Below, one piece after another: positions 57,874-64,000 of a DNA stretch of 64,000 nucleotides; within the stretch, counting starts at the first letter, position 1; the number at the start of each line of letters is the position of its first letter. The notes below the pieces were generated by a model. The model worked only from the letters and a program-made list of their open reading frames with translations, searched no databases and had not been told where the DNA came from. The translations under genes were made by a program, and so were the position numbers. The stretch lies in assembly GCA_001687465.1 (NCBI GenBank), contig LVLI01000020.1, positions 112,830 to 176,829 of the forward strand, given 5' to 3'. Source of the stretch: Halocafeteria seosinensis. Taxonomy: Eukaryota; Sar; Bigyra; Bicosoecida.

Positions 57874-59622
57874 CTACTGACAGAGATCTTGATATTCCAC
57901 AAGAAGGAATACTCTTTCTAAAAACCCCATCTCAGAGTAAGAATACGGTATATAGCCATCTCGAGTACGAAGCGAGGTACGAGGATGAGTTTCCTCGAAG
58001 TACAAGCGCTTTAGTTTCTTCATCGCCTCACGAACTTCCGTCAAGTTCTTTGGGTCCACTGTGTATACCCATGGTTCGCCAACATAAGTCTCTAAGAAAG
58101 GATGCTGAGAGGTTAAACCTAAGCGGGTGGGCTTTCCGTCCATCGCCTTATGTGTAGTCGAGCTTGCAGGTGGGTTGTGTCTTATATTCACAACTGCCGT
58201 CCCATGCGTAACAGCTTCGATCCCCGACGGACCGTTGAAAGGAGTGCCCAGACCTATCAGTATCGCAGTTTCCTCGTACAAGTCGTGAATTCCCTGTGAA
58301 CTTTGGAGGCCTTTGTTCGTGATAAATCCAGGATTGCGTCGGCCTTGACTCTCCGGCAACGTGCTTATCAAAGGTATATACTCGCTGACAGTTCGTAGGT
58401 ACTCATGCATCCCTACGAAGTACTTGCTATTCTTCGCCCAAATTAGGCCTTGCCAGTTTCGGGACCTCTTCTCCACACTCCGATGTGGGACCGCATACCC
58501 TAGAAACGTATTCTCTGGAGCAAAATCCGGAATAAACGTAAAGTACTGCCGTAAGTCAAGATGCAAACAGCAAAACATGTTTCCTTCTCTGGGAACTGGA
58601 GCCATGTTAAACTCATCTTGAGTACCAAATGTGTCCAGTATTCGAAATTTACAACGTCGTGCAATCCGTGGTGTGTCTGCAGTTGTTCCCGCCGTTAAAC
58701 CAATTTCATGAGCCCCTGCGTAATCCGTAAGTACTAGATCAAATCTTTCCCAGTCTTTTATCGTGAATCGACTTGTCTCTTTCTTTTCTGTCACGACATG
58801 AACGTCGTAGCCCAGAAATACAAGTGCGGCGTATAAATCCGTCCACTGTAGCAATCCCCCTTGTGGTTTACCCCGTAGCCCATCCATGTTAAACACAAGA
58901 AGTGTTCCAATATATATCAATATACGTTTACGACTGCAATCTGACGGATCCTTAGCAGGTTTGCTTGTCAAGGGAGACTGTTTCGAAAAACTCCATCCCA
59001 GACCGACGCGTCCCGCCTTATCGCGTAGCTTCTTGACCGCACTCTTCCACCCCTCGTACATGTTGAGAAACCTATCATGCATATACTTAATCCGCGTCGG
59101 CGGTTTGGGAACTCTATCTATATCTACCGTGTCGCAAAACGTGACATCGTCGCCCACTTCCTGGAAATCAGTTTCCGCGGGTTGCTGAGGTATGCCAATT
59201 CGACTGAGGGTGCTGCTCGTATGCGGTACTTTTTTGTTTTCCTGTGGATCCGCTGCTTCCCTCGTAGAACTGCGTCGGTCTTTGTTGTTCACCGAGGAAT
59301 CGGGCCACGAGGAAGTATCCTCCTCTGATTTCCGAAGGGAGGTCGCGCGTAAGGAATTGTATTGTGGCTGATGGGGTCTGGATCGAAATAGAGGTTCCGA
59401 GTTCCTGAACAAGATCGGCGCTTCAATGTCTTCGTTTCCATGATCTGGAGGGTTTGACGAAGAGGAGAAGCCAAACGCAAAGAAAATCCCCAAGGTGAAC
59501 CCTATCAGACATGTTAAGAGAGGCGCAATCGGCGGTAACGAGACTCGATTGCCACCGTTAGGGGTGTGTGGAGGGAACACAGACCCCCGCTTCCCTGCCA
59601 GTCCCGAGTTCCGAGGCCACAT
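57874..59622 (-). CDS. GT18 (MGAT5-like) N-acetylglucosaminyltransferase
   Basis: Single exon, 582 residues from ATGTGGCCT at 59622. Type II Golgi layout: short cytosolic head, signal-anchor (PLLTCLIGFTLGIFFAFGF, about residues 32-51), a Ser/Arg-rich stem, then the catalytic region. Family landmarks: GGLLQWTDLYAALVFLGYDV, DTFGTQDEFN, ENTFLGYAVPH, GLGTPFNGPSGIEAV, GKPTRLGLTSQHPF and GEPWVYTVDPKNLTEV, closely following the order in MGAT5, which adds beta-1,6-linked GlcNAc to branch N-glycans. The human enzyme is about 740 residues; this one lacks much of the N-terminal stem. Whether substrate and linkage are the same cannot be told from sequence. It is upstream-divergent from nothing close; the gap to the next gene is about 470 bp with no feature seen. 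Confidence 0.85.
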   Translation of the reverse strand: MWPRNSGLAGKRGSVFPPHTPNGGNRVSLPPIAPLLTCLIGFTLGIFFAFGFSSSSNPPDHGNEDIEAPILFRNSEPLFRSRPHQPQYNSLRATSLRKSEEDTSSWPDSSVNNKDRRSSTREAADPQENKKVPHTSSTLSRIGIPQQPAETDFQEVGDDVTFCDTVDIDRVPKPPTRIKYMHDRFLNMYEGWKSAVKKLRDKAGRVGLGWSFSKQSPLTSKPAKDPSDCSRKRILIYIGTLLVFNMDGLRGKPQGGLLQWTDLYAALVFLGYDVHVVTEKKETSRFTIKDWERFDLVLTDYAGAHEIGLTAGTTADTPRIARRCKFRILDTFGTQDEFNMAPVPREGNMFCCLHLDLRQYFTFIPDFAPENTFLGYAVPHRSVEKRSRNWQGLIWAKNSKYFVGMHEYLRTVSEYIPLISTLPESQGRRNPGFITNKGLQSSQGIHDLYEETAILIGLGTPFNGPSGIEAVTHGTAVVNIRHNPPASSTTHKAMDGKPTRLGLTSQHPFLETYVGEPWVYTVDPKNLTEVREAMKKLKRLYFEETHPRTSLRTRDGYIPYSYSEMGFLERVFLLVEYQDLCQ

Positions 59623-60095
59623 GGTGCTGTCTACCAACCAAATCCCTATACTACGCAACTAGTAGACAGACACTTGGCCGGGCGTCCTCTCTCGCCACGT
59701 TCACAGACCAGGAGGTGGAACTTAGCCCAACGGTGGAAGTTGCCCCCCAAACCACAAATTGTCTACCGGTATGGGTTTAGTACTACACAGAATTGAACAA
59801 TGCGTCTAGCTCGTACTTGAGAGGAGCAAAAAGTGTAAATTCAACCAACCAACATAGAAATACTTGACTATTGTACTAGACAAGTTGCACTGGAAGTTGG
59901 ACTCTACGTTGTCAGCGAACGTTAATGCAGTGAGTATTGTATTCCAGAGGATTTCGCTTAGGGTTTCGGGCAGAGTAACGGGATGAATTTTTTCCAGGAA
60001 GGTTGCACTCATGAGGCGTATTACCAGAACGCAGCCGTCGAGACATCTTATTTCAGCATCATATATATCCGAGCGGAGTAGTAACTGATGACTAT
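59623..60095. other. Intergenic region, no gene seen
   Basis: 473 bp between the GT18 start and the 3' end of the NSL1-like gene. Minus-strand frames here are read-through of the NSL1-like terminal exon in a wrong frame. Confidence 0.35.
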
Positions 60096-61378
60096 TTATC
60101 TCCTTTTCATTGTTTTCTCCACACTTGGTGTGGGAGCATTTTCTTGGGTTTCCATCTGCATACAGAACAGAAACGCAACTTCGCAAAAAGAAACACAAAA
60201 CGCAGTACACAAGAGAAGCACATACCACCCGTAGTGTTGATTTGGATTGCTCTAGTTGATGTTTTAATTTGGAACCAACCTCCTTGAATTTCTTCGAGCT
60301 CTGTAACGCCGATGACGATTTGTAAAGCGTGATATAACAAAATAAAACAGCACGCCAAATTAAACAAACTTACTTGTTTACATGTTCGTTCAAATTCAGC
60401 GATGGCAGATTGGTGGGATTCCAACGTTTCTTTGAGTTTTTCCTCGGCGCTTTCCACTTCTGCTTCGACCTCTTTTTCTTGGTTCTCTTTATCCTTGTTC
60501 ACCATTTCTCTGTAATATTCAAATGTTCTCTATCACCGAGATACCATGGTAGAATCTAGGAAACGACATACAATAATTGTTTCTTGCGCTCTTCGATGGC
60601 ATTTTCACCTTGTTGCCTAATCTTTCGTGGGACCTGGCAGCGCAAGAATACACGAAAATTTGAGATGTGACGGAATTCCTTAACAATAATTCCCATATTC
60701 CCTGCTTTTCTCAAGCATTATATGCATAATCAGAGCAGGTGTCTTACATTTTTTCTCGCTGTTTTCACCTGTCCTTCTAGGTCATCCACTTGCTGCCGCA
60801 AGCGTTCCACTTCATCTTCTAACTCACTCGATTCTGATTCTGTATCAAACTCAAGCAAAAACACAATGCACCAATGTACGCGTTGCGATCATGAACATTG
60901 TGTGTGGATGCCGGCGCTCCGTACCATTGTCATCCTCATCTTCTACCCCATTGTCTTCAATAACGTGATTCCGTAAGGCATCCACGATGTTGCCTGCGAA
61001 TTCTTCCAGCTTGGTTTCAAGCACCTGCATCATAATTTATTCAGAGGAGAAAAGCCGAAATATCCAACCTCAGCTCTTATAGTTGTCTCCGGGGGACGAC
61101 TGTTAGATTCCTACCTTGTTCACAGCTTCGTGCGAGCTCGCTGCGCTGCCCTCTTTTCTTCTCTTTTGCACTTGCTCACGGACGATCTCGTGGAGCATCT
61201 CCCCGCAAGTATCCACGAGACTCATGTCGGCCACGGAGAAGACATTTTCGGACGCGGTATCGTGTTTATGACGGCCCGTGGGATCCCGGCGCCGTTTAGA
61301 TCCCACCACCGTTTTCGTTGACGAGGTAGTTTTATGCATTCCACTTTCTTTTCTCCTCTTGTATCGGGATCCATTCAT
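60096..61378 (-). CDS. Coiled-coil protein resembling kinetochore subunit NSL1/Mis14
   Basis: Seven exons on the minus strand: 61378-61115, 61024-60925, 60839-60748, 60633-60572, 60509-60374, 60300-60229 and 60155-60096. All phases agree and sum to 261 residues, a strong internal check on the model. The head is basic; then come VDTCGEMLHEIVREQVQKR, VLETKLEEFAGNIVDAL, an acidic patch, LEDEVERLRQQVDDLEGQV, RKNVPRKIRQQ, and two further coiled-coil stretches. The helical N-terminal region, coiled coil and RK-x-x-PRKI motif resemble NSL1/Mis14 of the MIS12 kinetochore complex, which is about this size. Similarity is by pattern only; other small coiled-coil proteins remain possible. Confidence 0.5.
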
Positions 61379-61906
61379 GCACACGATAGAGATACAACAA
61401 ACTATGGAAGTTATTGCAATCTGGCTCATGTATTCACTATGTATTGGGCTATACACTGTGGCGAGTTGACTCAGTGGTTGAAGTTGGCCGTTTATCACAA
61501 GCTGGTTCACTAGAACTCACTACCGAACAGCCGCAAAGAGAAATCTCTGAGAAGTTCCGATGTCGAGGTAATGCTGGTAGAGGGTACATACGATCACCCA
61601 ACCCTCAACACTCCTCCACCAGCTGCAACACGTCAAGTCGACGTATGCCACTTGGACTCGGTGTCGCACGTGGTACTATACCGTAGTTGACAACCACTGG
61701 GTGGAATACACGCTTAGCACTGATAGTAGCGAGTGGTATGTTCGTTGATGTGAGTTGTGTGCGTATGGTGACATCGTACGAATAGTACGTCCGGTAATTT
61801 ACTCTCGCTTTACAATTTCCCTTGGAGTCTAGTTATTCGTCATCGGAACTTCAGAAGTGGAACCTACACGCGATGTTGCAATTTAGCTCAGCTTCACTTG
61901 TTGGGA
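61379..61906. other. Intergenic region, no gene seen
   Basis: Only short random frames. Holds the promoter side of the NSL1-like gene and the 3' flank of the MATE gene. Confidence 0.3.
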
Positions 61907-63334
61907 TCACTCTTCCTCTCGCCGGCGTTCTTCTTCCCCGATCGATTTCATCGAGGCTGGCTTGATACGGCTCACCCATCTATACGTCAAACCGAGCCAA
62001 GCCAAGAAAAGACCAAGAGCATATCCAAAAGCGACGCCATACACTTCCAAAGAAGAGAACGAACTAAGGAGGCCTCCTACTAGCATACCACTCCATATTG
62101 CCGTGATAGAAATGATCGTTGAGCCCAACATATCTGATAAAGATCGAAGCTGTTGTAAAACATGAAATCGTACTGCGTCGATGAGGATGCCGACTACGAC
62201 GATAGGTGTGACCCGGCGAACCATCTGCTTGATGTTGGTTTCACGGTTATTGAGTAGGTCCATAAAGAGCTGCGGATACGCAGCTACCAGAATTCCGATT
62301 GGAGCGAAATAAATGAGAGCAGTACCTAAGCTATGTATAGCCATTTTTCGCCCTTTCCCATACTTCCGTTCCCCAATGCATCTTCCGACTTCCTGAGCAC
62401 TCGTTTGGCTAAATGCAGCTAGACCGATGAACAGAAGCAGCAGCAACTGCAACGAGTAAGTAATACTTGCTTGCTGCTTTTGGCCATTCAATCCTGCAAG
62501 TATGCCAGCTACAAGCACTACAGTCATGTCGTTAGCCATCGTACTTCCAATAGGGACTCCATATCTCAACACTTGCTTCACGTACGTAAGGGTACCAGTC
62601 CATGTTGACCTCTTGTGGAATTGAAAGAAATCGCAGTCTTTCAACTCCGCTGTAACCCCGATATAGATAGTGTAGGCTAGCGCTGTGATATAAGCCTCAA
62701 TTGTGTAAGCTATAGCCACGCCTTTTGAGCGCCACTGAGGAAGTGCCCCTACACCATAACCCAATCCTAACGCCAGCAGGGTGGCAAAGGTAAAACTGGA
62801 CAGAGCAATCACCATAGCCGCATGGCTCCTCTGAAAACTGAACATAATTTGCTCAGCACACATTCGTGAAAGCAGCCCCGGAATCGCAAACGCATACGGT
62901 CTCAAGTAGTCTTCCGCTAAACTAGCCACGTTCTCCTGCTGACCGAACCAATTGTGGAGTATAGGTTTCGAAAAGAATAGCAAGAGAAACCCAAACGGTG
63001 CGAATCCCGCGGCTACGATTAGACCTGCCCTATATACTTTGGTCACTTTACCCATACTAGTTTTAATTCTTTGCGCCTTGCTCTCGTTGTCCTCCTCCTC
63101 CTCCTCGGATTCTCGAATGTGTTTGATTTCACCCACTATCCGACTAGCTATCAACGCCATCCCTAGAAGACACGTCACGGAAACGATCCCAACTACGTTC
63201 ATCATGTTCGATGTCAATGAAATAGCAGCGGTCTGTGCGTTGTTACTGGGATTCACGTTTGCTAACAATACACCAGAAGTGAACACTTCGAAACTAAACG
63301 AGAAGGATACCCGTAGGTACCCGATACTCAGCAA
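61907..63334 (-). CDS. MATE-family multidrug/toxic compound extrusion transporter
   Basis: Polytopic membrane protein with about ten to twelve hydrophobic helices. MATE-like features: AAISLTSNMMNVVGIVSVT, the second-half repeat YGVPIGSTMANDMTVVLVAG and QTSAQEVGRCIGERKYGKGR (the usual QxxxxxxGxxxGAG-type region of the second bundle), and closing helices ending in a Glu/Arg-rich tail. MATE carriers export organic cations or metabolites using H+ or Na+ gradients. The open frame starts with TTG and has no ATG before NMMNVV, and CACGTTCAG/CTTTGC near 63341 is a plausible acceptor, so a short first exon upstream is missing. An acidic insert (ESEEEEEDNES) lies in the loop after the second helix. Confidence 0.82.
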   Translation of the reverse strand: MLSIGYLRVSFSFSFEVFTSGVLLANVNPSNNAQTAAISLTSNMMNVVGIVSVTCLLGMALIASRIVGEIKHIRESEEEEEDNESKAQRIKTSMGKVTKVYRAGLIVAAGFAPFGFLLLFFSKPILHNWFGQQENVASLAEDYLRPYAFAIPGLLSRMCAEQIMFSFQRSHAAMVIALSSFTFATLLALGLGYGVGALPQWRSKGVAIAYTIEAYITALAYTIYIGVTAELKDCDFFQFHKRSTWTGTLTYVKQVLRYGVPIGSTMANDMTVVLVAGILAGLNGQKQQASITYSLQLLLLLFIGLAAFSQTSAQEVGRCIGERKYGKGRKMAIHSLGTALIYFAPIGILVAAYPQLFMDLLNNRETNIKQMVRRVTPIVVVGILIDAVRFHVLQQLRSLSDMLGSTIISITAIWSGMLVGGLLSSFSSLEVYGVAFGYALGLFLAWLGLTYRWVSRIKPASMKSIGEEERRREEE

Positions 63335-63553
63335 AGCTGAACGTGGAAGCCTCTATTAAAGTCAATCGGCGTATATTTCTTCCGAAAAATGTATGATACA
63401 AATGTACATTGAAAATACAAAGTAGCATTCGTGTTTGAGTCTACTAGGCGGCGTATTTTACACGTTCAATATCAACAAAGTTAGAAGGGTGTTTGAAGGG
63501 CGGGTATTTTGCCAGACTTCAACTTCACCCAACCAACTTTAGAATGGGCTACA
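63335..63553. other. Short spacer, may hold first MATE exon
   Basis: 219 bp between the MATE frame and the transposase fragment; no ATG-containing exon could be assigned with confidence. Confidence 0.25.
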
Positions 63554-64000
63554 CTAGTGATTTGGTTGAATTCCGTTCCAAAACTCATCCATAAAGCTTT
63601 CAGATGAACTATTGAAGTACTTTGGAGTGGAAATAAGGGATTCGCGCAGCTCAGGATGGATACAAACCCGCCCTACCTCGTCTCGAGCAATCCCCGCGCT
63701 TCGCAGCTCTTTTCTGTCGAGTACAGCGTCGGATAGCTCTTCAAGGAAGTCATTCTGCCATTTCATGATTTTATCATAACTGGTGTATCCTTTGGTGTGT
63801 TCGGAAGGGTCTCCATACATGACTTTCTGGGCTCTCTCGAGTACGTCGTCGGCTGTTTCACCCAGCTCGAACCCGGCGCGGACCTTCTCCTTTATATACA
63901 GCCACATGAGCTCACTGGCGTTTGCCACAGGACTGTTTGGTGGCTGGAAGATGATATTTAACCAGGAGAACCCCTTTCTGTCGTTGGTCTCCCTTATGAC
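63554..64000 (-). mobile_element. DDE transposase (Tc1/mariner-like), C-terminal part, cut by window edge
   Basis: One frame is open from the window end to the stop at 63554. It reads SWLNIIFQPPNSPVANASEL followed by MWLYIKEKVRAGFE and a helical C-terminus. The PPNSP-x(5)-ELMW segment matches the final catalytic motif of DDE_3/Tc1-mariner-like transposases (usually PPNSPDLNPLD..W), with Glu in SEL as the likely third acid. The first two catalytic acids and terminal inverted repeats would lie beyond position 64000, so intactness is unknown. Confidence 0.6.

Overview
This 64 kb window is nuclear DNA from a eukaryote, probably a protist or alga. Genes are split by short GT-AG introns (about 60-90 bp where the phases could be checked), there are no operons or ribosome-binding sites, and the proteins are eukaryotic: YAK1/DYRK kinase, SRP19, TLC-domain protein, Stm1/SERBP1-like protein, TPR/cyclic-nucleotide protein, voltage-sensor proton channels and a GT18 N-acetylglucosaminyltransferase. 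An ASP5/plasmepsin V-type aspartyl protease, paired Hv1 channels and Crinkler/RHS-type NTPases would fit a SAR-like or algal lineage, but the exact taxon cannot be read from this sequence. All exon models were built by eye from splice consensus, frame continuity and family motifs.

Layout. 0-4.3 kb: an AAA-ATPase-like/PD-(D/E)XK protein of mobile-gene type with a foldback repeat over its 3' end, and a small unknown gene. 4.5-16.7 kb: TPR plus cNMP-binding protein, a 1,088-residue coiled-coil protein converging on it with 6 bp between stops, a decayed coiled-coil fragment, and a YAK1-like kinase. 18.4-24 kb: a frameshifted multi-pass membrane protein, transaldolase, and a membrane-anchored aspartyl protease. 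24.6-28 kb: minus-strand exons that I could not identify. 28.3-33.2 kb: a gene-free block with six exact-length 188-bp tandem repeats, an AT-rich island and hairpins.

33.2-46.4 kb: a gene-dense stretch with an RG-rich WRN-like exonuclease (one frameshift), a TLC-domain protein, two tandem Hv1-like proton channel genes, methylthioribose-1-phosphate isomerase (MtnA), a basic disordered protein with a KEN box, and an RGG-rich Stm1/SERBP1-like protein. 47-57.2 kb: a rearranged duplication. Two membrane-anchored RHS/Crinkler-like NTPase genes lie in direct orientation around a real SRP19 gene; an inverted, broken SRP19 copy carries a retroelement fragment between 10-bp direct repeats. 57.9-64 kb: GT18 glycosyltransferase, a seven-exon coiled-coil gene resembling the kinetochore subunit NSL1/Mis14, a MATE transporter, and a DDE-transposase C-terminus running off the edge.

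The most interesting items are the Hv1 pair, in which both copies replace the first S4 arginine and the S2 acid/lysine pair, and the transmembrane-plus-NTPase architecture of the RHS-like genes inside a direct-plus-inverted duplication. Neighbouring genes share no obvious pathway, as expected for a eukaryotic locus.
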